A DNA stretch of 64,000 nucleotides from Thauera aromatica K172 (lineage in GTDB: Bacteria; Pseudomonadota; Gammaproteobacteria; Burkholderiales; Rhodocyclaceae), in assembly GCF_003030465.1 (NCBI RefSeq), contig NZ_CP028339.1, positions 2,108,001-2,172,000 of the forward strand, in the 5' to 3' direction. The notes under the pieces were generated by a model. That model did no database searches. It worked only from the letters and a program-made list of their open reading frames with translations, and was not told where the DNA came from. This document shows, piece by piece, positions 1-9,200 of the stretch; position 1 is the stretch's first letter; each line of letters opens with the position of its first letter. The translations under genes were made by a program, and so were the position numbers.

Positions 1-127
1 GGACATCGAAGCGGCACCGCGGAGCCGGCGCCCGAGCAAGGACGAGCGCGAAGCGCTGCATCGTGATCTGCGCAGCGCCATGCAGGACGTTTATGGCGAA
101 CCGCCGCGCGCGCGCGGCCGGCGCTGA
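1..127 (+). CDS. C-terminal end of an unidentified protein (partial)
   Basis: An open frame enters from the left edge and stops with TGA at 125-127. The visible 41 residues are highly charged and end in an Arg/Gly/Pro-rich tail. I do not recognise the family from so short a piece. It lies 42 bases upstream of tsaB in the same direction. Codon usage is GC-rich like its neighbours, which supports real coding. Confidence 0.5.
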   Translation, partial: DIEAAPRSRRPSKDEREALHRDLRSAMQDVYGEPPRARGRR

Positions 128-154
128 ACGCGCTGCGAAGCCTCGCCGAGCCGG

Positions 155-160
155 TAGAAT
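155..160 (+). promoter_or_regulatory. Candidate -10 box for tsaB, near-leaderless
   Basis: TAGAAT sits 9 bases before the tsaB ATG at 170, inside a small palindrome (CCGGT-AGAAT-ACCGG, 151-165). If used, transcription would begin within a few bases of the start codon, giving an almost leaderless mRNA. No convincing -35 and no Shine-Dalgarno are visible. Confidence 0.4.
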
Positions 161-169
161 ACCGGCACC

Positions 170-862
170 ATGAAAGTACTCGCGATCGAAACCGCCTGCG
201 AACAGGGAAGCGTAGCCTTGCTCTACGAAGGGGAGCTGCTGTCGCGTCGCATCGAAGGGGCGAAAAACCATTCCGAAGCCGTGCTGCGCGATATCCGCGA
301 CCTGCTGGGCGAGGCCGGACTGGTTCCGGCGCAACTCGACGCGGTGGCCTTCGGTGCCGGGCCGGGGGCGTTTACCGGCCTGCGCCTGGCGTGCGGTATC
401 GCCCAGGGGCTCGCACTGGGAGCCGATCTGGGCGTCGCGGCGATCTGCAGCTTGCAGGCGCTCGCGCTGCGCGCCGAGGCCCCGAGGGTGTTCGTCGCCA
501 CCGATGCCCGCCTGGGTGAGGTCTATCACGCGGCCTTCGTGCACGACGCCGAAAACGAGCCTCAAGCGGTAACCGGGGTCGGCTGCTGTGCCCCCGCGGA
601 GGTCGTGCTCCCGCCCGGGCGCTGGAGTGCCGCCGGATCGGCGTTCGCGGCGTGGCCGGAAGTCTTGCGCCAGCGTCTCGACGACCGCCTCGACGCCTGT
701 CTGCCATCGTTGCTGCCCGATGCCGCCGAAGTGGCCCGCCTCGCCGTGCGCAGGGTGGAGCGAGGAGCCTTGCTCGCGCCCGAGCATGCCGCGCCTCTTT
801 ACGTGCGCGACAAGGTCGCCCTGACCACCGCCGAGCGGCTCGCCCGGGGAGGCCGCGCCTGA
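170..862 (+). CDS. tsaB: tRNA t6A biosynthesis protein TsaB
   Basis: 230 residues, the usual TsaB length. TsaB is the inactive TsaD paralogue that scaffolds the TsaBCDE/TsaBDE complex making N6-threonylcarbamoyladenosine at position 37 of ANN-decoding tRNAs. The N-terminus begins with the ASKHA strand (LAIETACEQGSVALL), followed near residue 60 by the family signature GPGAFTGLRLACGIAQG. The stop overlaps the rimI start (ATGA at 862), so the two are translationally coupled, a common proteobacterial arrangement. The start is the ATG just downstream of a TAGAAT box; no ribosome binding site is obvious. Confidence 0.93.
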   Translation: MKVLAIETACEQGSVALLYEGELLSRRIEGAKNHSEAVLRDIRDLLGEAGLVPAQLDAVAFGAGPGAFTGLRLACGIAQGLALGADLGVAAICSLQALALRAEAPRVFVATDARLGEVYHAAFVHDAENEPQAVTGVGCCAPAEVVLPPGRWSAAGSAFAAWPEVLRQRLDDRLDACLPSLLPDAAEVARLAVRRVERGALLAPEHAAPLYVRDKVALTTAERLARGGRA

Positions 863-1326
863 TGGCGCTGTCGCAGGCGCGGCTGCGCCCGATGCGGGGC
901 GAGGACCTCGACTGGGTCTGCGCATGCGAAGCCGAACTCCACGCTTTCCCGTGGACGCGGGGCAATTTCAACGATTCACTGGCGGCCGGCCACGAGCTGT
1001 GGGTCTGGGAAACGGAGAATGGCCCGGAGGCGGCGCCGCTCGGTTATGCGGTGGTGCAGCGCGTTGCCGACGAAGCCGAACTGCTCGACATCGGCGTGGC
1101 GCATCACGCTCAGCGCCGGGGAGTGGGGCGCGCGCTGCTTGCGCGTCTGATCGATCATGCGTGCGAACACGGTGCGACCCAGTTCTTTCTCGAAGTGCGG
1201 CCGTCGAATGTCGCCGCGCTTGCCCTGTATCGGAGCGCCGGCTTCGAGACGGTCGGCCGCCGGCGCGGCTATTACCCCGCCACGCAAGGGCGCGAGGACG
1301 CCCTGGTGATGAGGCTCGCGCTGTGA
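862..1326 (+). CDS. rimI: Ribosomal protein S18 alanine N-acetyltransferase RimI
   Basis: 154 residues of the GNAT fold. The acetyl-CoA loop appears as QRRGVGRALL (about residues 90-100), and the C-terminal signature has FFLEVRPSN..AL.LYRSAGFE and an RRGYY motif typical of RimI, which acetylates the N-terminal alanine of S18. The start ATG overlaps the tsaB stop and the stop overlaps the next gene's ATG (1326), giving a coupled tsaB-rimI-udg unit. A longer in-frame reading upstream exists but lies inside tsaB and is not supported. Confidence 0.92.
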   Translation: MALSQARLRPMRGEDLDWVCACEAELHAFPWTRGNFNDSLAAGHELWVWETENGPEAAPLGYAVVQRVADEAELLDIGVAHHAQRRGVGRALLARLIDHACEHGATQFFLEVRPSNVAALALYRSAGFETVGRRRGYYPATQGREDALVMRLAL

Positions 1327-2261
1327 TGGCCGGGCGGGCGCCTTCGCGCCGTGCCGCGGTGCTGCGCGAGATGGGGCTGGGGCCGCTGTGGCGGTTGCGC
1401 ACGCAGGGCGCGCAGCGGCTCGATGAGGAGGTCGGGGAAGGGGGCTGGGAAGGGGGCGGCGAGAGGGGCGCTGAAGCGCCGCCCGGCGCTGCCCTGGCGG
1501 GGGTGGAGGCGGCTCATGTCGTCCCCCGTCCGCTCGTGGCGGACGCCCCGTCGCCGTCTGCCGCCGCCGCTTCGTCCCCGGCGCTCACTGTGCACGGATT
1601 CCCGGAACAGCGCCCCGCCGGGCGCCGGAGTGCAGAGGCCGCTGCCGGCGACATCGCTCCGTACGCCGATTCAGCGCGCAGTGCGCGCATCGCCACGCTG
1701 GGATGGGACGAACTCGAAGAGGACATCCGCCAGTGCCGTGCCTGCGTGCTGTGCGAGCGGCGCCGGCAGGCCGTGCCCGGTGTCGGTGATCGGCAGGCGC
1801 GCTGGATGCTGGTCGGAGAGGGACCGGGGGCCGAAGAGGATCAGCGCGGCGAGCCTTTTGTCGGCCAGGCCGGCCGCTTGCTCGACAACATGCTGGCGGC
1901 GATCGGCCTGCGGCGGGGAGAGGATGTCTATATCGGCAATGCGGTGAAGTGCCGCCCGCCGCACAACCGCACCCCGGAGCGGGCCGAACTGGCCGCCTGC
2001 CGGCCTTACCTGGAGCGCCAGATCGCTCTGGTCCAGCCACGCCTGCTGGTGGCGCTGGGGCGCCCGGCGGCGCAGGCTCTGCTCGATCGGGAAATCGCCA
2101 TTTCGGCGGCGCGCGGCAAGCTCTTCGATCATGGCGGCGTGCCGGTGGTGGTCACCTATCATCCCGCCTACCTGCTGCGCAACCCGCGCGACAAGGCCAA
2201 GGCCTGGGAAGACCTGTGCTTCGCGCGCCGATTCATGGCGCGTGCGGCAGCGAACGGCTGA
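1326..2261 (+). CDS. Family 4 uracil-DNA glycosylase (Fe-S)
   Basis: 311 residues. The opening LREMGLGPLWRLR is typical of betaproteobacterial family 4 UDGs. A low-complexity Ala/Pro/Gly-rich linker follows (about residues 30-115), then the catalytic domain. Fe-S cysteines are visible: C137/C140 in CRAC, one in VKCRPPHNRTP, and one in AACRPYL. The active-site segments GEGPGAEEDQRGEPFVG and TYHPAYLLRNP are present. The enzyme removes uracil arising from cytosine deamination, the first step of base excision repair. The ATGA overlap with rimI fixes the start; an upstream extension in the same frame lies over rimI and was rejected. Confidence 0.9.
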   Translation: MAGRAPSRRAAVLREMGLGPLWRLRTQGAQRLDEEVGEGGWEGGGERGAEAPPGAALAGVEAAHVVPRPLVADAPSPSAAAASSPALTVHGFPEQRPAGRRSAEAAAGDIAPYADSARSARIATLGWDELEEDIRQCRACVLCERRRQAVPGVGDRQARWMLVGEGPGAEEDQRGEPFVGQAGRLLDNMLAAIGLRRGEDVYIGNAVKCRPPHNRTPERAELAACRPYLERQIALVQPRLLVALGRPAAQALLDREIAISAARGKLFDHGGVPVVVTYHPAYLLRNPRDKAKAWEDLCFARRFMARAAANG

Positions 2262-2313
2262 TTCGCGCCAGCGGCCTCTCTGCCGCCGGCCTCCCCAACA
2301 AAACGCAGGGCCG

Positions 2314-2341
2314 CCCCGGGTTTTCCTGTCCTCTCCCGGGG
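2314..2341. terminator. Inverted repeat between convergent genes
   Basis: CCCCGGG (2314-2320) and CCCGGGG (2335-2341) form a 7-bp stem with a 14-base loop in the gap between udg and the convergent lplT. There is no U-run on either side, so it is at best a weak or Rho-assisted bidirectional terminator. Confidence 0.3.
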
Positions 2342-2368
2342 AACGGCAAAGCCGCCTCCGGGGGGCGT

Positions 2369-3622
2369 TCAATGCGTGCTGTGTTCGTCGAGCAGGGCGA
2401 CGTCGTCGAATTCGCGCTGGTTGGCGTCGTGGCGGCGCTTGATCGCCAGCATCGTGCCGGCCACGAAGAGGCCGAACAGGACGATGACGATGTCGATCGA
2501 CAGGCCGGCCATGAGCAGCAGTGCGTAGGTGCCGGTCATCACCAGGATCGACAGGTTCTCGTTGAAGTTCTGCACTGCGATCGAATGGCCCGCCCCCATC
2601 AGGATGTGACCGCGATGCTGCAGCAGGGCGTTCATCGGCACCACGAAGAAGCCCGCCAGCCCGCCGACCAGCACCATCAGCGCCATCGCCATCCACGCTT
2701 CGGTGATCCCCACCATCGCGATCACGCCCACCCCCATCGCGATGCCGAGCGGGATCACCCGCACCGCGCGGCGCAGCGAGATGTAGCGCGCCGCGAGCAC
2801 CGAGCCGGCGGCGACGCCCAGCGCGACCACTCCCTGCAGCATCGACGCCTGTGACAGGCTCATTCCCAGGCTGTGCTCCGCCCACTTGATCACGATGAAC
2901 TGGAGCGTGGCACCCGCCCCCCAGAACAGGGTCGTCACCGCGAGCGAGATCTGGCCGAGCTTGTCGCGCCACAGCAGGCGCAGGCAGTGGTTGAAGTCGT
3001 GGATCAGGTACAGCGGATTGCTCTTGAGCGGCTTGTGATCGACCCCGGTGTCCGGGATGTAGGCGTTGAAGGCGGCGGCGATCAGATACAGCGTGCCGAT
3101 CACCAGCACCGCGGCTTCGAACGCCGTGTCGGCAAAGGGAAGGCTCAGCGCCATCAGGGCATCGCCGATATCGTTGTCGATCATCGCCCCCCCCATCATC
3201 GTGCCGATGATGATCGCGGCCACGGTCAGGCCTTCGATCCAGCCGTTGGCCAGCACCAGCAGGCGGTGCGGCAGATATTCGGTGAGGATGCCGTATTTGG
3301 CCGGTGAATAAGCGGCTGCGCCGAGACCGATGACCGCGTAGGCGAACAGGGGGTGGGCGCCGAGAAAGAGCATCAGGCAGCCGCCGATCTTGATCGTGTT
3401 GCTGATCAGCATCACGCGCCATTTCGGCATCGAGTCGGCGAAGGCGCCGACGAAGGCGGCCAAGCCGACGTAGGACAAGGTGAAAAAAAGCTTGAGCAGC
3501 GGCTCGTACTCGGAAGGCGCGGCCATGTCGCGCAGCAAGGCGATGGCGACGATCAGCAAGGCATTGTCGGCGAGCGCAGAAAAAAACTGCGCGGCCATGA
3601 TGATGTAAAAGCCTAGCGGCAT
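2369..3622 (-). CDS. lplT: Lysophospholipid transporter LplT (MFS)
   Basis: 417 residues with about 12 hydrophobic segments. The N-terminal MAAQFFSALADNALLIVAIAL is the LplT signature (compare AQFLSA..DNALL in E. coli). LplT flips lysophospholipids across the inner membrane for re-acylation. Here the acyltransferase (Aas) is not fused or adjacent. I chose the ATG at 3622 because the family normally starts just before this motif; a TTG at 3661 would add 13 unconserved residues. It is transcribed away from the lysR gene, with a shared divergent region at 3623-3850. Confidence 0.88.
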   Translation of the reverse strand: MPLGFYIIMAAQFFSALADNALLIVAIALLRDMAAPSEYEPLLKLFFTLSYVGLAAFVGAFADSMPKWRVMLISNTIKIGGCLMLFLGAHPLFAYAVIGLGAAAYSPAKYGILTEYLPHRLLVLANGWIEGLTVAAIIIGTMMGGAMIDNDIGDALMALSLPFADTAFEAAVLVIGTLYLIAAAFNAYIPDTGVDHKPLKSNPLYLIHDFNHCLRLLWRDKLGQISLAVTTLFWGAGATLQFIVIKWAEHSLGMSLSQASMLQGVVALGVAAGSVLAARYISLRRAVRVIPLGIAMGVGVIAMVGITEAWMAMALMVLVGGLAGFFVVPMNALLQHRGHILMGAGHSIAVQNFNENLSILVMTGTYALLLMAGLSIDIVIVLFGLFVAGTMLAIKRRHDANQREFDDVALLDEHSTH

Positions 3623-3753
3623 CGTCCAGGATCCGGAGTAGGGCGACTCGATGCAACTCAAGTTCGGAGCGCGGTTTATATCACGAAGCCGTGCTCACGG
3701 TGATTGACTCCGCGCAAGCCCGCTGCGGAGAGATCCCGGCGCCTCCGCCTTCT

Positions 3754-3768
3754 TACCCCGAAGGGGTA
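3754..3768. other. Perfect hairpin in the lplT/lysR divergent region
   Basis: TACCCC-GAA-GGGGTA is a perfect 6-bp stem in the divergent intergenic region. It could be an operator or a 5'-leader hairpin of lplT. Nothing in the sequence decides. Confidence 0.3.
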
Positions 3769-3809
3769 TCCCGGCGTCCAAGTTGACGGGATCGCGCAAA
3801 GCGTAAGTT

Positions 3810-3841
3810 TTGTGCTTTAATTGCCAATAAATCATACTTAT
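3810..3841 (+). promoter_or_regulatory. Candidate promoter and LysR-type operator for lysR
   Basis: TTGTGC (3810-3815) and CATACT (3833-3838) are spaced 17 bases, so transcription would start about 6 bases before the ATG at 3851. A symmetric ATAA-N7-TTAT (3827-3841), matching the T-N11-A rule for LysR boxes, overlaps the -10. This would fit autorepression. The call is motif-based only. Confidence 0.4.
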
Positions 3842-3850
3842 CCACACCAA

Positions 3851-4771
3851 ATGGCAGATCGTAGACTTCAGGTATTCCACGCGGTGGCCAAGCACGGCTC
3901 ATTCACCCGCGCCGCCGAGCACCTCCACATGACCCAGCCCGCGGTCACGTTCCAGATCAAGCAGCTCGAAGAGCATTTCGACACCCGCCTGCTCGACCGC
4001 GGTCACGGCAAGATCACCCTGACCACCGCCGGCGAGCTCGTTCTGGCCTACGCCGAACGGATCCTCGGCTTGTCGGCCGAGCTCGATTCGCGCGTCTCCG
4101 AACTGACCGACGAGCTCGCCGGCCAGATCAAAATCGGCACCAGCACGACCATCGCCGCCTACTGGCTGCCGCAGATCCTCGAAGGCTTCAAGCGGCGCTA
4201 CCCGCGCGTGCTGCCGCGGGTGCTGGTGGGGACGTCCAAACTCACCGAAGACCGCGTCGCGGCGCGGGAGCTCGACATCGGCCTGATCGAGATTGCCACC
4301 GAGCAGCATTCGATCGAACGCCACAGTGCGGCGCGCGACGAACTCCTGGTGATCTGCCGCCCCGACCATCCGCTGGCGCGCTTCGAGCGCCTGAGCGCGA
4401 AGGACCTGGTCGGATATCCCTTCATCGACCGCGACCCCGGCAACGGCATCCGCCAGATCGCCGATGAGTTCTTCGAGACCGCCGGAATCGCCGGCAGCGA
4501 AATCACGCTGTGCGCCGAACTGGGCAGCCTGGCCGCGATCAAGCAGCTGGCCGCGGCCGGGCTCGGGTTCGCGATCGCATCGCGGCGCGCGATCCGGCGC
4601 GACGTCGAGGAAGGCCGCCTGGCCGCGGTGCCGCTCGAACCGCGCACGTATACGCCGCTCGAAGTGATCGTCCCCCGCGACAAGTTCCGCTCGCGCCTGA
4701 TCACCGCCTTTGCTGACTACGCCTGCGAACAGTTCACCCTCATCGCCGAGCAGGAAGAGCGGGAGCGTTAA
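3851..4771 (+). CDS. LysR-family transcriptional regulator
   Basis: 306 residues. The N-terminal winged helix reads RLQVFHAVAKHGSFTRAAE followed by MTQPAVTFQIKQLEEHF, a canonical LTTR recognition helix. The effector-binding domain runs from about residue 90 (GQIKIGTSTTIAAYWLP) and resembles CysL/YeiE-type regulators rather than aromatic-sensing ones. No co-regulated catabolic genes adjoin it: lplT diverges and radA follows by 8 bases. The target is therefore unknown; autoregulation is likely. I take the ATG at 3851. A TTG at 3821 lies within the putative promoter. No Shine-Dalgarno precedes the ATG. Confidence 0.85.
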   Translation: MADRRLQVFHAVAKHGSFTRAAEHLHMTQPAVTFQIKQLEEHFDTRLLDRGHGKITLTTAGELVLAYAERILGLSAELDSRVSELTDELAGQIKIGTSTTIAAYWLPQILEGFKRRYPRVLPRVLVGTSKLTEDRVAARELDIGLIEIATEQHSIERHSAARDELLVICRPDHPLARFERLSAKDLVGYPFIDRDPGNGIRQIADEFFETAGIAGSEITLCAELGSLAAIKQLAAAGLGFAIASRRAIRRDVEEGRLAAVPLEPRTYTPLEVIVPRDKFRSRLITAFADYACEQFTLIAEQEERER

Positions 4772-4779
4772 GGCTGCCC

Positions 4780-6189
4780 ATGGCCAAACCCAAGAGCGCC
4801 TTCGTGTGCACCGAGTGCGGTGCGCAAGCCCTGCGCTGGCAAGGCCAGTGCCCGCAGTGCCAAGCCTGGAACACAATGGTGGAAACGCTGCTGGAGCCCG
4901 CCGCGCCGGCTTCCGGCAGCCGTTTTGCCGCGCTCGCCGGAGTCTCCGGCCGCCTCCAGTCTCTCGCTGAGCTGGCGCCGCGGGAAGAACCGCGCCAGCC
5001 CACCGGGCTCGACGAGTTCGACCGCGTGCTGGGCGGCGGCCTGGTCGCCGGCGGGGTGGTGCTGATCGGCGGCGACCCGGGGATCGGCAAGTCCACGCTG
5101 CTGCTGCAGGCGCTCTCCAACCTCGCCGCCTTGTCCGCCAGCGCCGACGGCGGGAGCCGGGCGGACGGCGCCGTGGTCTATGTCAGCGGCGAGGAATCGG
5201 GCGAGCAGGTCGCACTACGCGCCCAGCGCCTGCAACTGCCGCCATCGACGCTGCAGATGCTGGCCGAAATCAACCTCGAGCGCATCCTGCACAGTCTGCG
5301 CGAAGTCCGCCCCCGGGTTGCGGTCATCGATTCCATTCAAACCGTTTATTCCGAAGCCCTGCAATCGGCGCCCGGTTCCGTCGCCCAGGTGCGCGAATGC
5401 GCGGCCCAGCTCACCCGCTTCGCCAAGCAAAGCGGCACCAGTCTGATCCTGGTCGGCCACGTCACCAAGGACGGCACGCTCGCCGGGCCGCGCGTGCTCG
5501 AGCACATCGTCGACACCGTGCTGTATTTCGAAGGCGACACCCATTCGAGCTTCCGCCTGATCCGCGCATTCAAGAACCGCTTCGGCGCGGTCAACGAGCT
5601 GGGCGTGTTCGCGATGACCGAGCGCGGCCTGCGCGGCGTCTCCAACCCTTCAGCGCTCTTCCTGTCGCAGCACTCGCAGCAGGTCGCCGGCAGCTGTGTG
5701 CTGGTGACGCAGGAAGGCACGCGTCCGCTGCTGGTCGAGATCCAGGCCCTCGTCGACAGCGCGCAAAGCCCCAACCCGCGGCGCCTGTCGGTCGGCCTCG
5801 AGCCCACCCGGCTGGCGATGCTGCTTGCAGTCATGCACCGCCATGCGGGCATCGTCTGCTTCGACCAGGACGTGTTCGTCAACGCCGTCGGCGGAGTCAA
5901 GATCGCCGAACCGGCAGCCGATCTGGCGATCCTGTTCGCGATCCAGTCTTCGCTGCGCGACCGCCCGCTGCGCCGCGGCCTGGCGGTGTTCGGCGAAGTC
6001 GGCCTCGCCGGCGAAATCCGCCCCGCGCCGCGCGGCCAGGACCGCCTGAAGGAAGCCGCCAAGCTCGGTTTCGATACTGCCATCGTGCCGCGCGCCAACG
6101 CCCCCAGGCAGGCGATCGAAGGCCTCCGCGTGATCGCCGTGGAGCGTGTCGAAGAGGCGCTGGAGCAGCTACGGACGCTGGAAGATTGA
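4780..6189 (+). CDS. radA: DNA repair protein RadA
   Basis: 469 residues, close to E. coli RadA (460). Domains in order: a zinc finger with C10, C13, C24, C27; a RecA-like ATPase with Walker A GGDPGIGKST at residues 97-106; the RadA-specific KNRFG motif (KNRFGAVNELGVF); and a C-terminal Lon-protease-like domain (from about residue 300). RadA drives branch migration in homologous recombination. It starts 8 bases after the lysR stop. A short gap (6190-6287) separates it from the autotransporter gene. Confidence 0.95.
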   Translation: MAKPKSAFVCTECGAQALRWQGQCPQCQAWNTMVETLLEPAAPASGSRFAALAGVSGRLQSLAELAPREEPRQPTGLDEFDRVLGGGLVAGGVVLIGGDPGIGKSTLLLQALSNLAALSASADGGSRADGAVVYVSGEESGEQVALRAQRLQLPPSTLQMLAEINLERILHSLREVRPRVAVIDSIQTVYSEALQSAPGSVAQVRECAAQLTRFAKQSGTSLILVGHVTKDGTLAGPRVLEHIVDTVLYFEGDTHSSFRLIRAFKNRFGAVNELGVFAMTERGLRGVSNPSALFLSQHSQQVAGSCVLVTQEGTRPLLVEIQALVDSAQSPNPRRLSVGLEPTRLAMLLAVMHRHAGIVCFDQDVFVNAVGGVKIAEPAADLAILFAIQSSLRDRPLRRGLAVFGEVGLAGEIRPAPRGQDRLKEAAKLGFDTAIVPRANAPRQAIEGLRVIAVERVEEALEQLRTLED

Positions 6190-6287
6190 GTGGTCCGGGT
6201 CGGCCCCGGTCTTCGGAGCATGGGCGGTGAACACTACAACGACGATCGGCTTTCCAGAGGGGGGGCGAGGCCGGCACGGATCCGAAA

Positions 6288-9200
6288 ATGAAAAATAAAC
6301 ATGGACCTTGCATCTGCAGGGTGCGCGCAGGCGTCGTCCTGGCGCTTATCCTGTCCGCCGTCGATCTCCAGGGCGGCGCGCTGGCGACTGCAACGCCGCC
6401 TTACGTGATGGCCGATGGCGGGCGTAGCGCCGATCTTGAGCAGGCCGCCCAGTCGTGGCGCGACGATCCGGAGTTCAACGGCAACTGGGGCTTGAGCGCG
6501 ATTGGGGCCGAATATGCCTACGCGCAGGGCCATACCGGACTGGATGCGCGCATCGGCGTCATCGACCAGCCGGTTTGGGGACCCCATCCGGAGTTTGCTG
6601 CGGCCGTTGCCGGGGAGGACAAGCTGACCTTTGTCCCCACCGCAGGTCTTCGCCTCTACGACGACCCCTACCTTCCCTTCAGGGCAGGAGAGCCCTTCTT
6701 CTACGACGGGCAGATGTACGTCGACGGCCGTGGTGGCGTCGCAACGCATGGTACGCACGTCGCCGGCATCGCCGCGGCCAACCGTGACAGCGAGGGCGGC
6801 GCGGTCGGGTTCATGCAGGGCGTTGCTTACGATGCCCGTCTCTTTGCCGCCGACAACGGCGACCCCGGGCCTGAGGACGGCATCGTGCGCGGCAACGATG
6901 GCGGTCCCTACCTGGCCGCGTGGCAGGCGATGATCGACAGCGGTGTCGATGTCATCACCAACAGCTGGGGGATCGGTATCGTCAAGGGTGTCGACTGGAA
7001 CCTGTCGTCCGCAGGCAGGCAGTTTCTCGAGATCCGGTCCCTGTTCGGAACGCCTGAAGGAGGGGCTTACGACGGGGCCCTGCTGGCCGCGCGCAGCGGG
7101 ATCGTCGTCGAGTTCTCGGCCGGCAACGACAGTGGGCGCCACCCCGATGCCATGGCCGGGCTGCCCACCTTCATTCCCGACATCGAAAACAACTGGATCA
7201 TCACGACGAGCCTTGCCCCTTCCGACGAGGGGCTGACCCTGAGCTATTTTTCGAGCATCTGCGGCTATGCGAAGTATTACTGCATCGCTGCGCCCGGCAG
7301 CGAGATCAACAGCTCGATCGTGAGCGCAGACACCACCGGCATGCAGCCGGGCGATCCGGTGACCGACGGTGTAGCCGACTATACCTTGCTCAGTGGCACC
7401 TCGATGGCTGGCCCCTTCGTGTCGGGCTCGATCGGTGTGCTCACCCAGCGCTTTCCTTATCTCGCCAATGGTGATGTGGCCCAGATCCTCAAGACGACGG
7501 CGACCGACCTCGGTGAGCCGGGTGTGGACGAGGTGTATGGCTGGGGACTGATCGACCTCCGCAAAGCGATGAACGGCCCCGGCCAGCTGATGACCCGGAT
7601 GGTAGCCGACCTCCCCGCAGGATCGAGCGATGTCTGGTCCAACGACATCGGTGAGGCGGCCCTGGTGCAGCGCGAGGCGGAAGCGCAGGCTGAGATCGCT
7701 GCATGGACACGGCGAAAGATCGACATGGGGTGGGAGAACGGTTGGGAAAGTGTCGACGCCACCGCCAGCATTGATGGCCTCTACGCCGACTATCGCCCGG
7801 AGGTCGCCGCGGCGCGCGCCTCGGTCCGTACGCTGCTGGAAATCAGGGCGACGCCGCCCTACACAGGTTTCAGCGAAGCGTATCTTGCAGTGGAGAATGA
7901 TCCGGTCGCCTCCGCGCTCATCGCCGAATTCGGCAAGGAGACGAACTGGCTCGAACTCGGCCCCGATCCCGCGGTGTTCGATCGATTCATCGCGGCTCAT
8001 TATCCGGACGATGATGCGCTCGCCAGGGCCCTGGCTGAATCGACCTTCAGGAACCAGGGGCTGGAATACGAGGCCATGGAGCTGTACACCGCCAACCTGG
8101 CAACGCTCACCTATGAAAACGGGCTCACCAAGCAGGGCGCGGGGGCCCTGTGGCTGACCGGCCGGAACACCTACCAGGGCGAAACCCGCGTCGAGGAAGG
8201 TGCGCTGATCGTGGAGGGGTCGCTCGCGGGCGGTGTTGCGGCATACGGGCAGGGCGTGCTCGGGGGCAATGGCCGCGTCGGCGGGCTGATCGTGAGCGAC
8301 GGTGGGGCGGTCGCCCCCGGCACCTCGATCGGCACACTGACGGTCGATGGCCGCGACATGTCCGGTGACGAGGCAGGGACGGTGCGCTTTGAAACCGGCT
8401 CCTCACTCGAGGTCGAAATCAGCGCCGACGGCCGTTCCGACCAGCTCGTCGTCGCGCGTAAGGTCTCTCTCCTGGGGGGGCAGGTCAACGTGCTCGCCGA
8501 GTACGGCAGCGATCCGCTCGCCCCCTTTGTCGCGGCGTCGGCCGGGGGACTGTCCTACACCTTCCTCACCGCGGGCGAGGGCGTGGAAGGGCAGTTCGAG
8601 GGCGCAAGCTCGCCCTATGCGTTTTTCAGCCCCACGCTGGCCTATGGCGTCGACCATGTCAGCCTGGGGATCGAGCGCCTGCCCTTTGCAACAGGGGGGC
8701 GGAACGACAATGAGCGGCAGACCGCCGCCGGCATCGACAGCCTCGGCGCGGACAACGCGCTTTACGCGCAGGTGCTTGCCTTTCCGGCCGGTTTTGCCAG
8801 CGGCGCCTTCTTTGCGGCCGCCTCGGGCGCGCTGCACCCCACGACCGGCGGGATGCTCCTGGAGGATGGGCGTTTCCTGCGGGAGGCGGCGATCGCGCGC
8901 CTCCATGACGCCGGGGATGCCGGTGACACGCAGGGGCCGCATGCCTGGGGCCGGATCGACAAGGCCTGGACGCAGGCCGACGGCGACGGCAATGCCGCCG
9001 GCTACGACCGGAACCTGGGAGGATTCTTCGTCGGCGGCGACAGCCGCATCGGCGAGCAGGCCGTGCTCGGCTTCCTGGTCGGCTACGGGGACAGCAGCCT
9101 GACATCGGCCGGCGCGCGCGCGACGGCAGACAGTTACCGCGTTGGGGTCTACGGCGGCGGCGACCGGGGCCCGCTGAGGCTGCGGTTCGGCGCGGGGTAT

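Noticed and set aside
1671-3656. 661-codon minus-strand open frame across udg and lplT
   Set aside because: Arg/His/Asp-rich translation typical of a GC-rich shadow frame; udg and lplT are both clear family members in other frames.
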